Assembly (NCBI RefSeq): GCF_000237925.1
Contig: NC_031495.1
Span: forward strand, 39,894,210-39,958,209
Source: Schistosoma mansoni
Lineage: Eukaryota; Platyhelminthes; Trematoda; Strigeidida; Schistosomatidae
DNA length: 64,000 bases
Direction of reading: 5' to 3'
Made by a program: the position numbers and the translations under genes. Position 1 is the stretch's first letter. Each line of letters begins with the position of its first letter. This document shows, one piece after another, positions 1 to 11,880 of this stretch. Under the pieces are notes generated by a model, which searched no databases, was not told the origin of the DNA, and saw only the letters and a program-made list of their open reading frames with translations.

Positions 1-290
1 TTAGAATCCTGTTAGTCTTGTAAAAGTACTTTACAATTCGAAGGTGCAGAAAACATTTTGTACCTATGACCACTGATTGCCAACTGATTAAGTGCGGATT
101 GTATGGCTTGGGTATCATCGCAGAGTAAGACAATATTATCCGCATACTCGAGGTTGAAAAGTCTTTCTTCAGGCAACAGATTCACACTGCCATTGCGTAC
201 ATCCATCAAAGCTGCTTCCAGAATGTCATCGATGGCAAAGTTGAAGAGTAGTGATGAGATCGGGCAACTCTGTCTAACCCCACACCTTTA
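1..290 (-). mobile_element. RTE-type LINE fragment (reverse transcriptase palm)
   Basis: The minus strand reads GVRQSCPISSLLFNFAIDDI, then FNLEYADNIVLL and CKVLLQD. These are the RT blocks around the catalytic Y-A-D-D; the second Asp is Asn here, so it is dead. Cut by the window edge and 5'-truncated. 291-660 holds nothing I can assign. Confidence 0.75.
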
Positions 291-659
291 ATGGAACAAT
301 GGGGAAAGGTGGTTTCAGGAGTGAGCATCTATACATGGACATTTCTCCCTGCCTGGATACGATCCATTCCACCGTACTGAAGGAAGTGCCTTCAATCTTG
401 TCAAAATCACTTAGTATTATGTTTTCAAATTTGCTGAGCTGGACTACGGTACGATTTATAGAAACTCTCAAGTTTAAGTGTATTTATTCCCGACTATCAG
501 TTGCACGGTACAACGCAACCTGAAGACTGTATCTTCCGTAACAATTTGATCTTGCCGACAAACTGGCATAATTTCATGTAACAGGTCATTATTTGTGGAT
601 AAATAATTATTATCAAAATCGAAAGTCGGCGCGCGCTACACTGATATTTAGAAGAGGTA

Positions 660-1145
660 GACATGGCGAGCCTTCAAGCTAGTGGCAGATGCCACCTCAA
701 TACATTAAAAATCATGGACTCCCTAATGGTCTACTTATTGTCCACAAACTTCTCTTCACATCAACGGCATAGTATTAATAAAGGTCAGTCTTTTATAATC
801 AATCTTCTAACCACAGTGGACAGATAGACAACCATCCTTGATCTTAAAGGGAAAGCCTATATCATATATCCGAACTTCCCAAAGGCTTTTAATAGAGCGA
901 ATCGCATATGTCAAACCAATAAGCTCGAACAGTCAGGTATCATGCCACTGTTAAACTATTGACTTCAAATCGAGATCGATTTTTTAATATCAGAGTATAC
1001 TACACCTTTCCTCAGACTACTGAATGTCCCAGTCAGAATCCCCACTTTTCAGTACCAGGACACATTCTTTTCTTAATTTATACAAACAGCCTTCATCAGC
1101 AAGTATCGTCTGATTTGGAATATCGGGCCTATCTATGTGTGTGAA
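660..1145 (+). mobile_element. CR1-like LINE fragment, heavily decayed
   Basis: Frame pieces read like NLLTTVDR...TILDLKGKAYIIYPNFPKAF and NKLEQSGI, the RT block around the (F/Y)xDFSKAFD motif. Several stops; the conserved Asp is lost. It abuts a second, different RT fragment in the same direction. Confidence 0.55.
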
Positions 1146-1189
1146 AAACGTCTCTAATAACTCCTAGATTCTAAGTGTGACCACGTAGT

Positions 1190-2530
1190 GACATCGCTAA
1201 CAATAGGCTCATTAACTTGACATCTGTGCTATCAAGAACCATGGAAAAACTCATCCATAAACAGCTATTATCATTTTTACTTTCGGCTAGTCTGATTAGC
1301 CCATCCCAACACAGGTTTATGACTAAATGCTCATGCTTCTCATCGAACCTAGAATTTTTCGATCAAATTACCCAGAGAAGAGATGTTGGTCAGTCAGTGA
1401 CAATTCTGTACTTCGGTTTTAGTAAGGCTTTCGACAGTGTCTCACACAAACTTCTTAAACTTTCTTCATTTGGCATACAGAACCCCCTCTTATCTTGGCT
1501 CAAGTCATTTTGGATCTTCGGACATTTCTGCCCTAAGCCTGTGAATGCGACTAGTGGGTTATACAAATAAGTGTGATTGGCCCACTACTCTTTCTCCTTT
1601 TCATCTATGACGCGTGTTCCCGCTTTCAGTATGGTAAACATTTCCTTTTTGCCGATGACCCAAACGTGGTTTATTTACTCTCTTCACCCACCAACGAAAG
1701 CTATATTTTAATGTTAATCCGATGAGAAATAAACAAGTTATGCGAATGGGCTGTTTCGTGAAATTTCCCACTTTATGTTGACAAAAGTAGATTCATCCAC
1801 ATTGGCCGCTGCCTTAATCTTTATCTGGCTATACACAAACATACAATGAGACTTTTCAACACTCTTCTTGGCTTGGGTTTGTGATATAGAAATAGTTTTG
1901 ACCTTGCCGAGCCCATTGTATCTCAGGTATATAAGGCTAGAAAGCTTATTGGATTGATGGTGATAAACTTCAATTATATCTAATGGAGATCATTATTATT
2001 CAAAAAATGCATCTTAGCCATTTTTGAATATGGTATTGTAGTTTACAGTAATTGCAGACATAATGATGTGATCAAAGTTGAATGTGTTCAAAGACGGTTC
2101 ACCAAGGCTGTTTTGGGGTACTGCGACGACAAGGATTATCATCAAAAATGTCAACAACTCAAATAAGAACGTCTTTGAATCAGAAGTAATAAATTAAACC
2201 TTATCTTTGTCTACCGGCCTGTTCATGGTATTTCTTACTCTTCGGTATCCACATCTTCGTACTCTATGATATCATCCCACAAGCTACGCGATGAAGAAAA
2301 CATTCTGGCAATTTCGAGAACCTACATAAACTTACGCCAGACACTTTCCGTATTTCGCTGGTCAACCATATGGAACAGACTGTCAGTGTACCTCCGTTGC
2401 AGTGAAGCTACGACCCGGTTCAGAAGTCCCCTTGAAGATTTTCTTTCCGAAGGTGGATTGTGTCACCTATTGAATATCAATGTGTTTAATAATGATTTAT
2501 ACAAACAAGGTACGTTATCTATTTAATTGA
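1190..2530 (+). mobile_element. CR1-like LINE, 3' half, decayed
   Basis: LTSVLSRTMEKLIHKQLLSF and VTILYFGFSKAFDSVSHKLL are RT fingers and palm of the CR1/Jockey type. Later frames hold FLPMTQTWFIYSL (the YADD region, mutated) and a C-terminal FRWSTIWNRLSVYLRCSEAT block. At least two frame breaks. Confidence 0.7.
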
Positions 2531-3830
2531 CTGAAAAGCAAAGTGAAAACTTTGTAAAATTTCACTCCCATTTTATTTTACGTTATTTTTATTCATCTTA
2601 ATATATGAAGTCTGCTTATGTTCGTATTTATAATTATTACTGTTGTTATTGTCATTATTAGTCCCTCGATATATTAAATATTCTTTTTATCTGTTCTTGT
2701 CCTTCTTAACATATTTTGTTCCTAATCATCCAAAGTCTATAACTAAAAACAAAAAAATACTCTATGTTACACCTAAATAAGTTGACTTCTCAGACTGATT
2801 TTATCTTTACCACACGTATGTATATATATATATGACACATAGAAATTTATATTTGATTATCATTTCCAACCAATTGTGACTTTCATAGCATCGTTCTAAA
2901 TTTTTATTGCACAACTTTTTATACTAATACCCGATTTCACTCTGTGTAGTGTTACATAAATCTACATGTATTCATTCTAGTGCAGCAAAGGATTTTTTAC
3001 TTCAGAGGTCTATGTTCTTTATATTACTATTATTACTATGGTGAGACCCGCTCACTAGATTTTTGTTTTCTCCTCTTTTTTCCTCTAAATACATAATATT
3101 ATTAGGATTACAAAGTTTGTAATTAAGACAAGAACTTGTGTTACGCTTAAATCAACTTTTCAAACTCCTTTTACCTTCACGATGCATATACGATTCATTG
3201 CGATAATAAGGAGTATTCGAATTTTAGTATAAGCTAGTAGTCTTAGAAACGATGCAATTTATTCAAGAAGTATTGAATGAACACAAACGAATGTATTGTA
3301 TTTGGAGTTCAAAATCTAGCAGTCACAAATACAAAATAATCATTGGTTCATATAAACACCGCACGCATACATATTGGTTATCCTTTGCACTTAATTGAGA
3401 CTTTCATAGCATCACTCCAGAGTATGGCTGCACAAACACTCATTCTTAAATCATATCCCACCATAATCAGTTAGTCATTTACCAATTTATTTTTTATATT
3501 TCATTTTACTACTCATTTGGCGATACATACATAGTCGTTTATTCTTGTTCTGTGTTCACAAACACGCTTATTAAACCATTTACGTATTTCTTGTCTCCTT
3601 CATCTCTATTTCCTTAGTTTCTTCCCTTCCTTCTTTAAAATCGATTCAATATTCTCAATTACATATAATCTGATCTATTATTTTTTTGAATAATATTTTT
3701 TCTTCTTCCTTTTCCTTTTTTCGAATATGGCAAACATAATGCTAACATTATTGAAACTTGTGTGTTATTGCATTTTTGAAGGAACCCGAAGTATTTTCTG
3801 TACAACTCTTATGTACACATAAGATGCCTT
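2530..3830. other. AT-rich stretch with an internal duplicated block
   Basis: No gene seen. Blocks at about 2800-2960 and 3320-3470 resemble each other (both contain GACTTTCATAGCATC), probably two copies of one LINE 3' UTR. A (TA)n run is at about 2820-2833. Confidence 0.4.
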
Positions 3831-3954
3831 TGAATAATAATAATAATAGTACTGTTATGTTAGCAGATCTAATCGTAAAATTATAGGTCTGTCCTGGTGT
3901 ATAAGTTCCGCCATTGTCTACACCGACTAGTCCTATCGTGTCCCCTAGCAACAC

Positions 3955-4084
3955 AATAATAACATATTTCTGCAAGAGCAGGTACACGCCATTTTTACAG
4001 GCATGATCTACAATTTACAACATATACTGGTTCACAGTATGCATCCCAAGCAAGGTTGTTTAGTAATTATAATCTATAAAAGTT
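3955..4084 (-). mobile_element. 130-bp retroposon tail, copy A
   Basis: Nearly the same 130 bp as 7891-8020, with a handful of substitutions. Read on the minus strand it ends in an (ATT)n tail, as 5'-truncated CR1-like retroposons do. Family not identified. Confidence 0.6.
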
Positions 4085-7060
4085 GATAGCAGCTCATTGT
4101 TCACATATGATGTGTTTTCATCAGAATAGTTTCCAAAGAGGCATCGCGTCCACGTTTCATACCAGATACAATCTCGACAAAAAGTGTATTAGGGTTTTGG
4201 TCGTGCTAAGTATTTATGTAATGCAGCTTTTTAAGTTTATAGTTGTTATAAAGTAGACTTGTGAAGCGCCTGGTTCGAACTATGACCTTGGGAAAGCGCG
4301 TTCGTTGAGCTTGTTCCAGATGTCAGAAGTTACATAACTTCACCCCCAGAGCAAGATTCTGAAGAGAAAAAAGATAAACCGAGGAGCAGCAAGGCATTTG
4401 GATATGAACGATAACCAATGTTTGACATTTAGTAGTGGAACAGACGGAGGTATGATATATTATTAGATTAAGTTGATACTAGCTCAGATTGCTAGGGTGA
4501 AATGTGATCAGAGTCTCCAGAGGAGAGAATGCAGTAATAAACAACAATGAGTTGTGATATTTATCAAGGTGGAGTAGGTTCCAATGAAGGAGGGAAGTGA
4601 AGGTTGGAATGAGGAATAACAGAGAGTGCATATAGAGAGTAGAGTGTTAAGTAAAATAACAACCATATCCTTTACGGTCTGTTTTTTCATCCGATGCCTG
4701 CCACACAGTTTTCATGTAAAAGTCCGAGTTAGCATGTTAAAGGTTGTCTTAGTAGAATAGTTAATCCAGAATAAAAAATTAGAAGTATGAGTCTGAATTG
4801 TGAGTGTAATAGAACAACCTAAATATCACAGATTGATTGACTTGTTCTCATCCGTAAAGAGCCTGATACAAACAAAATGTTCTGCCCCACAAACACGGGT
4901 GGATTGAAATCATCGCCCACACCATCAGTGCTTGCTGGTCAGTAACTCCACCTTCCCTCCTTTTGTGATGTTAGGCTCATTTACGCTCATTTTTTGGATA
5001 TACACCATGCCTCACACATTACTCTGTGTTTCACATCCTGTTGGAAAACACTATTTCTATAGGTACCATTTTTTAAGCTTATCAGACAGTTACAAATTAT
5101 GGACTGTGGGTAAGGCTTAGATGCAATGGTTGAATTGACTATATTGTGAAGTATAGGTTGCCAATCAGATTATAGGCATTAAGAAGGGTATAGTGTAGGA
5201 TAGTTGTTTACCGAAGTAGGCGGAATAGTGTAGATTTATACTAGTTACAGATAAGGTAAGATAACGAGTGGTGATGTTCAGTACTTCTGAAGAGCATATT
5301 TGGGCTGAAGATCAAATAATGTATTTAGTTTGAATAAAGAAAAGCTATACAGAACGACTACGCCTGGGAGGCTGATCCATGCCATCCCATTGGATGAATG
5401 AATGTTCCCGCGTTCACCATTGTCAAGCTTCTCTTAGTGTTACATGTTTAAAGTTGGTCTTCCAAGTAATTACGTGTTCAAAGATCGTTTGATAAGGACT
5501 GAATACTACATCCTTCAAAAGAAAATTTGACATATTCATTAGGACTGAGGACAGTATCACACAAGAATTTGCCAGTACGTTTTTCTATTTTATCGCTAAA
5601 TATAGCTACATTCCTACGTGATGGCATCGGTGATACACTGCTACTAGTTACGGAAGCCCATCAAGCGAAAGTATCTTCTATTCTTTCTAGAATCGTTTGA
5701 TAACATTTGAATCTCTTAGAATCTAATTAACCATTGATTGCCTAACTTGACATTTCTAAAATCCATGTGTAAAATCCAAACCATGGTTTGGACTGAGGAA
5801 CAACTGTCTATGTAGTTTAGATACGCGCTACTGCCAGTAGAAACTAAAAAAGGTGATTGGTTAAGTGACATTTCTAGATTTTACGATAAATATAAATGTA
5901 CATTATGACCTAAACAAATATTACCACCCGGTTATTCAACCAATTATCAGTAATCAAAGTTAAATTGCAATGAATAAACAAGTTCATAAAAGGTGTAAGA
6001 GAATTACCAGGTGCAACGAATGAATGTTATTCTATCCTTCCTAGATATACCACATACAAATTCGTTTTCGAAAGATAATACTTGGCTGCGTTGTAACACA
6101 CATTGTTTCCAATTGTGGAAGAGTGCTCCAATTCATGGTCAAAAAATGCAAAACTCCAGTCAATACAAGCAACACAGTCAAAGAGGGAACAAATTAATAT
6201 GACTGCCAACTAGACTAAGTATCGGCTAGATCAAAATAAATGCAGTTCACGAAAAAACATGGAAACTCATTGGAAGCGTAAGAAAAATAAAAACTACAAT
6301 AAAACACAAATATTACCATCCCAAATAGAATCAAAAAGACTAACAGAATGTGTAACTGGAAGAATCAATAGGAATAAATTGCAAGTCTATACATGAAGGA
6401 AGTTTCATAATTAAACTAGGTAATTTTTACTATGTTAATGATGCTCGATAACATTTCGCGGTTACCTAAATAAACAAAGGTCAAATCTTACTCCCTGCTT
6501 CCAGATGGATTTATGTCGTCACCTATTTACCTATCAACGAGCTCAGAAATATATCTAGAATATATAGAATCCTGTTCTATGTAGATGTTCGTATATTTAT
6601 CTATGCTAATTCGTTAATAGACTTAATCCTAAAATTGTAGGTTCGTGATGATTTAATTGCCAAGTCTATTGGATCTTACGTGGACGTCACATCATTGTCT
6701 ACACTGACTCATCGTATCGTAACAAACACCAACATATGATGGAGAACACATTTAGGCTGCATATAGAACAACATATTTATTATGAATAAAATGGATAAGA
6801 CAACACACGCGGATGACCACGCCTAAAGGCTGAGTCATGCCATCCGATGAACTGAATTAAATGTTCCGGCGTTCTCCATAGTTAATCATCTTTCCCTGTC
6901 AGTTGTTTAACATAAATCTTTTCATTTATTCTATTTTCGGCTTCAATGGTCGCATGGTTAAATTCGAATACCACGACAATCTCACTCTTACCAATATTTT
7001 TCCATGATAACATCGTTTTTGTTTTAAAGTTGTCAAAGAAGCCACGGTACTTGGACACGA
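4085..7060. other. Unassigned intergenic DNA with a dispersed repeat pair
   Basis: No gene seen. About 165 bp at 5283-5447 recurs diverged at 6739-6900 (shared core CATGCCATCC...ATGTTCC). 6630-6735 resembles 3865-3950 (shared core CATTGTCTACAC). Confidence 0.4.
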
Positions 7061-9075
7061 TGAAAGGATAATCCGTGTTATGTATTGGCCACGAGTTTTA
7101 ACTTAGACGAACGAAGAAATGTTGGAACGTTGCCATCAGCCTTATCACAGCACGTAATATGGAACACTACAGGTCGGTAAGAAATAAGTGTATAATAAAA
7201 ATCCGTGAAGCTCAGGGAAAATATGAAATGCAGTTGGCATAATCTGCAATCAAGCGGACCAAGAGACTATTCTGGCACATAAATTACAGACGGGGACGTA
7301 GCACTGGATTCTCAGCTTAATTGCGGAAAAGAGTGGACGTGAAATGGTAGAGGATGATCGGAACAAATCTGGGGCTATGGCAAAGTATCTCAGAGCAGTT
7401 TTCACTCAAGAGCCTCTGTTAGACGAAGAATTAGAAACAAATACGAAGTCGACAAACAGTCTGCTCACTGTGGACTTGGATCGAGACAATGTACCAAAGG
7501 CTCTTAGTACTTTAGACACGGAAAAGCCCACAGGACCGGATGAACTGCACTCCAAAATCCTGAGACGAATCGCACAATACACTGCAGCTCCAATAACTGT
7601 GATATATAATTTATCACTTGACCAAATTGTGTTACCTACAGACTGGTAGGATGCGATAGTTACTCCAACACATAAAACAGGACTGAAACAACTTTCATCG
7701 AACTACAGACCTGTCAGCCTCATCGGTGTCGTAGTTAAGATAGTGGAAAGAACGGCCAAAAAGGCCATAATGACATTTGTGGAAGCTAACAACTTTTAAA
7801 CAGCAAACAACATTGTTTCAGAACAAAACCCCTTATAGCAAGGGAGCAGTGGATGAATTATCTAGACAATGGAAAGCCAGTAGATGTAATAATAATAATA
7901 TATTTCTGCAAGAGCAGGTACACGCCATTTTTACAGGCATGATCTACAATCTACAACATATACTGGTTCACAGTATGCATCCCAAGCAGGGCTGTTTAGT
8001 AATTATAATCTGTAAAAGTTGATGTAATCTTCCTAAACTTTAGCAAAGCATTTACAGGATACCAACAGATAGACTGATACTAAAGCTGAAAAATGTAGGC
8101 ATTGCCGGACCTCTCCTTAAATGGCCTGAGGATTTCCTAGCTGGTTTTAGAAAGAAAGTAAGAGTCAATTTGAAGTGCTCCACCTGGAGAACAGTACTTA
8201 TTGGAGTACTGCAAGGGTCTGTCCTAGGTCTTTTACTTTTAATACTGTATTTAAATGATCTCTCAAGTGTAGTTGAGTCCCCAATGTTATTATATGATGT
8301 TAATGTAAAGATCTGGCGAGAAAAAACGGAAAACGCAGATGCATTCGCACTTCAGGCGGACTTAAATGTTGCGATTAACTGGTCTAAAGAGTGGCTAATG
8401 CCTGTCAACGCGGCAAAGTGTGTCCACATGCTCTTTGGGGTTACAAAGGTTAATAAGTACCCGTGGTCCGGCCTCACCAGGATCTTGGTCTGACAGTGAG
8501 TCGTCATATTAAAATCGAGTCTCACTTCCGTGAGGTGGTAGCTAAGGAGTTTAAAACACTACGGGCTTTAAGACGAACATTCACTAAGTTAGATACTGCA
8601 ATGTTCACTGTAGTATACAAAACCTAAGAGAAAACTAAGTCTGTGGACTGCATTCAGGCTGCTACGCCCTGTTTAAAAGGTGACTCGGATAGCCGGGAAA
8701 AAGTACAGAGAACAGCTGTCCGTACGATTCCAGAACATGGGAGTTTACCATATAATGAGTGGCTTGAAAACTCAGACATTTTTACTCTGCACTATCGCAG
8801 AATAACAGGTGATCCGTTTTTGATGTATTGGATACTAAGGACTGATTCAAGACCTAATATTATCCCCTCCACTTTTCACACAAGATCTAAACATCTCAGA
8901 AGACTCAGAAGGTGAGTAGAAGAGGTAACAACGAAAAAAGCGCGTGGCATACACGTTTTTCCACAGAGTCATTAAATCGTGGAACACGTTATACGAAGCA
9001 GCGGCGTCCGCACCTTGAAATGACAGATCCAAGAAAAAACTTAACATTAACAGGAGCGCATTGAAGAGAAATAAA
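7060..9075 (+). mobile_element. CR1-like LINE with a retroposon inserted in its RT
   Basis: Frames in order: SAIKRTKRLFWHINYRRGRS; VPKALSTLDTEKPTGPDELH (RT fingers); SSNYRPVSLIGVVVKIVE; PVDV, then after the insertion FLNFSKAF; GVLQGSVLGLLLLILYLNDL; LLYDVNVKIWR (YADD replaced); WLMPVNAAKCVHMLFG; and the C-terminal LPYNEWLENSDIFTLHYRRI. Several stops and shifts; inactive. The 130-bp piece at 7891-8020 splits the RT. Confidence 0.8.
7891..8020 (-). mobile_element. 130-bp retroposon tail, copy B, with 8-bp target duplication
   Basis: Flanked by GATGTAAT at 7883-7890 and 8021-8028. Taking it out joins the RT codons as PVDV-I-FLNFSKAF, which shows a clean insertion. The (AAT)n at its left end is the 3' tail on the minus strand. 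Same length as copy A at 3955. Confidence 0.8.
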
Positions 9076-9525
9076 ATGGGCATCAGGACATCAGTCCTTA
9101 ATGGCAACGCATCAGCTTTATCGTCAAATGATAGACGTCGAGCATTAGGTCAAATGTCGAAGAATAACAGGTGCGCCATCCGCATGCAGCCGAACGCTGA
9201 AGTAAAGGTATTCAATGAAAATGGGAAAATATCTATGATTTGCTTCAGTCCCAGGGAGCAAATAGTTATTTGCCACTTCGCCGAGCATTCATATGCTTTG
9301 ACCAAATGTTTCGTATTTTATATCCCATGTACGTAAGACCACACGTAGAGTGCTGCATCCAAGCAATTGGCTCATGTCTGATAAAGGATACTAACTCACC
9401 TGAGTGTGTCCAGTATGTGGAGACGAAATTAGTGAAGGGTCTTTCTTAACTCCCTTACGACAAGCGTTTAAGACGCCTAAACCTTTCCTCCTTGTCTTAT
9501 CGTAGGACGCAAAATGACCTTATAC
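9076..9525 (+). mobile_element. CR1-like LINE C-terminal fragment
   Basis: Reads YIPMYVRPHVECCIQAIGSC, then ECVQYVETKLVKGLS and LRRLNLSSLSYRRTQNDLIL, the C-terminal block of CR1-type LINE proteins (RPHLEYC...RA-K...RL-L-SL-YRR-RGDLI). Ends where the LTR-like repeat starts. Confidence 0.65.
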
Positions 9526-11640
9526 TGGTGAAGATACCACGGATGTTCTAATTTTGCAACTAGCAACCAGTAGTATCTTCTATAATCGTTCGTTCCCAGT
9601 CGATAGAAATCAGAAGTCAGACGAGAAGAGGCAGGAAAGATATATTTGATTCGTTACCAATATATCGAGGAACCTTTACTATAAGCTGGCTAATGAAACG
9701 TAGGAGCTGTGTCCCACGCCGAGTTGAAACGTGATCTGGTACGGATGCATGACCGAAAGCCTTCAGTTAAACAAGTCCACTTAAACAACATGGTCAGCAT
9801 CCAATTTCGAACACTTAATGAGCTATTAATTTTGGGAAATTATTTACAGCTACAGATCACTCCCCCCCTAGCGGGGTAGTGATGCCCCTAAGACGTGACC
9901 AGCCAGAAGTTTAAACCCAACGAGTTTGTCGTTGGTAAACACTCTTCTGATAGCTTGCTTCGTTTAGCAGCGTCTGGTCGTCTTTCCTTATACTAAAATA
10001 CCAAAATGAGCATATTAAAAAATTTTTTTTATAATAAACTATGAAATGGTAATTCAAGATAAAGCTTATGTCCTACGTGCAATATTCGTTAAGATGTTCT
10101 GGAAATCTTACTCGTCTTCCAGAACGCGTTGTTTTAGGTTTATCTATCGACGTTGACGAAGTATCAAGTTGTGTGTCGGTTGTCGTGTAGGGTACTACGA
10201 GTGTAGTGGCTGTGTCGTTTGCTTGTACCGAAGGAAAATCGACGTAGCTAGGGTTTCCTTCTAAGTACGCTGCTTTGAGTCGATCGATACTGATGCTATC
10301 GTTCGTACCGTTCTTATCGACTACATAGTACTAAGGTTCGCGTTGAAGAACTTTGAAGGGTCCTTCGTATGCTGATTCGAGGGGTCGTCGATGTGAGTCT
10401 CGACGAACGAAGACGTGTGTACTATGTCGTAATTCGGGTTGAACGAAAACATCTAGATGGACGTGGTCGAAACGAGCGTCAGGGGTTTTGAAAGAGCCTA
10501 AGGGACATTTGTTGTGTCTTATGACCTTAGATTTCTGACAGCTTACACAGGAGCGTGCCCACTCTCTCACGTCTTTATTCATGCCAGGCCAGTAAAAGCG
10601 TTCGGCTATAAGTTTGACTGTTGCACGAGCACCTGAATGAGAAAGATTGTGCAACGTATTGAAGACGTTGCGTCGATAATGTTTTGGTACTATTGGATGA
10701 TCCCTACCCGTAGATGTGTCGCAAAGTAAGGTTTCCTTACTGGTTCCCATCTGCTTAATACTTAGTTTAAGAGTTGTCGAGGATAACTCATGCTGAAGAT
10801 CAATGTCTTCTTTTTGAAGCTGAGCGAGTTTAAGAAGGTCGATTCCTTGGAAACTGTTCAAGGAACTTATTCGAGACAAGGCGTCTGCGACTACATTGTT
10901 AGCTCCAGAAATGTGTTGTATGTCTGAAGTAAACTGCGAAATGTAGTCGAGTTGTCGAGACTCTCGCGGTGAGTACTTGTCTGAAGATGAACTTAAGGAG
11001 AAGGTAAGAGGTTTGTGATCGGTAAAAAGCGTGAATTCTCTTCCTTCGATGGAATGTTGGAAATGCCGTACAGCACAATACATAGCTAGGAGTTCCCTAC
11101 CGAACGTGCTGTACCTAGATTGCGCGTCTAGCAACCGTCTCGAGAAAAATCCTAAAGGTTGCCACGAGTTGTTAACCCATTGTTGTAAGACTCCTCCGAT
11201 TGCTGAGTCGGATGCGTCTACGGCGATACTAATGGGCACTTGAGTGTCCTGATGAGCAAGCAGGGTTGCTTTAGCGATGTGTTCCGTAACTGTGGAGAAT
11301 GCTTTACGGGCTGTGTCGTCTAAACTAATTGATTTCGCATTTCCACGAAGCTGATCGGTTAACGGTTTCATAAGGGATGCGCATTTGGGTATGAACCGTC
11401 TATAGAAACTTACAAGTCCGTTAAAAGTTCGTAAGTGCTTGATCGTGGTCGGTTCTGGGTAACCTAGAATGGCCGCCACTTTGCTCCTAAGGGGTCGGAT
11501 GCCTTGGGCATCAATAGTGTGTCCTAAGAAGTCTAAGGAGTTAGTTCCGATTTGGCATTTCATATCCTTAACTATGATTTGGGTGTTAAGATGTCTTATC
11601 TTTCTGCTCCCTCCAGCACTAATAATCTCCGAGGTCATAG
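9526..11640 (-). mobile_element. Ty3/gypsy LTR retrotransposon fossil (LTR plus 3' part of pol)
   Basis: On the minus strand: late RT, RNase H (IAVDASDSAIGGVL, FTLFTDHKPL, VVADALSRIS), the integrase zinc-binding region (LSHSGARATV, FYWPGM, CQKSK) and a pol tail to about 10090. A 329-bp LTR-like repeat beginning TGAAGATACC and ending GCTACA lies at 9526-9854. The element is broken: the 5' LTR, gag, protease and most of RT are absent, and at least a few further breaks are present. The LTR differs from the related repeat at 11905 by roughly one site in eight by eye, so the family is old here. Boudicca-like affinity is possible but not tested. Confidence 0.85.
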
Positions 11641-11880
11641 CAAGAAGGTTCACTAACCGCAATCTAGTAAACCAAAGGTGGGGTCCCATTTTTCTCATCG
11701 AGTGGTCAACGCCTGGAACGCCTCACCCGAGCAAGTGGTATCAACCCCATCAGTGAACATTTTCAAGGAGTAGCTTGACTTTTACTGCAAAGAAATCATT
11801 CAGGATTACCACATGTTCACCAACCTACTATCCTTATTACTGAAGACTAAATTTACCCAGCTTGTAAATCGCCGTCACAG
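11640..11880 (+). mobile_element. LINE C-terminal scrap
   Basis: Frame pieces resemble the end of CR1-type LINE proteins (FF-HRVV-AWN-LP--VV--PSVN-FK); here VVSTPSVNIFKE and LDFYCKEI can be read. Between the gypsy fossil and the next LTR-like repeat. Confidence 0.45.

Noticed and set aside
5283-6900. Two repeat blocks as a possible LTR pair
   Set aside because: Only about 165 bp, diverged, with no coding sequence, TG...CA ends or primer site between them.
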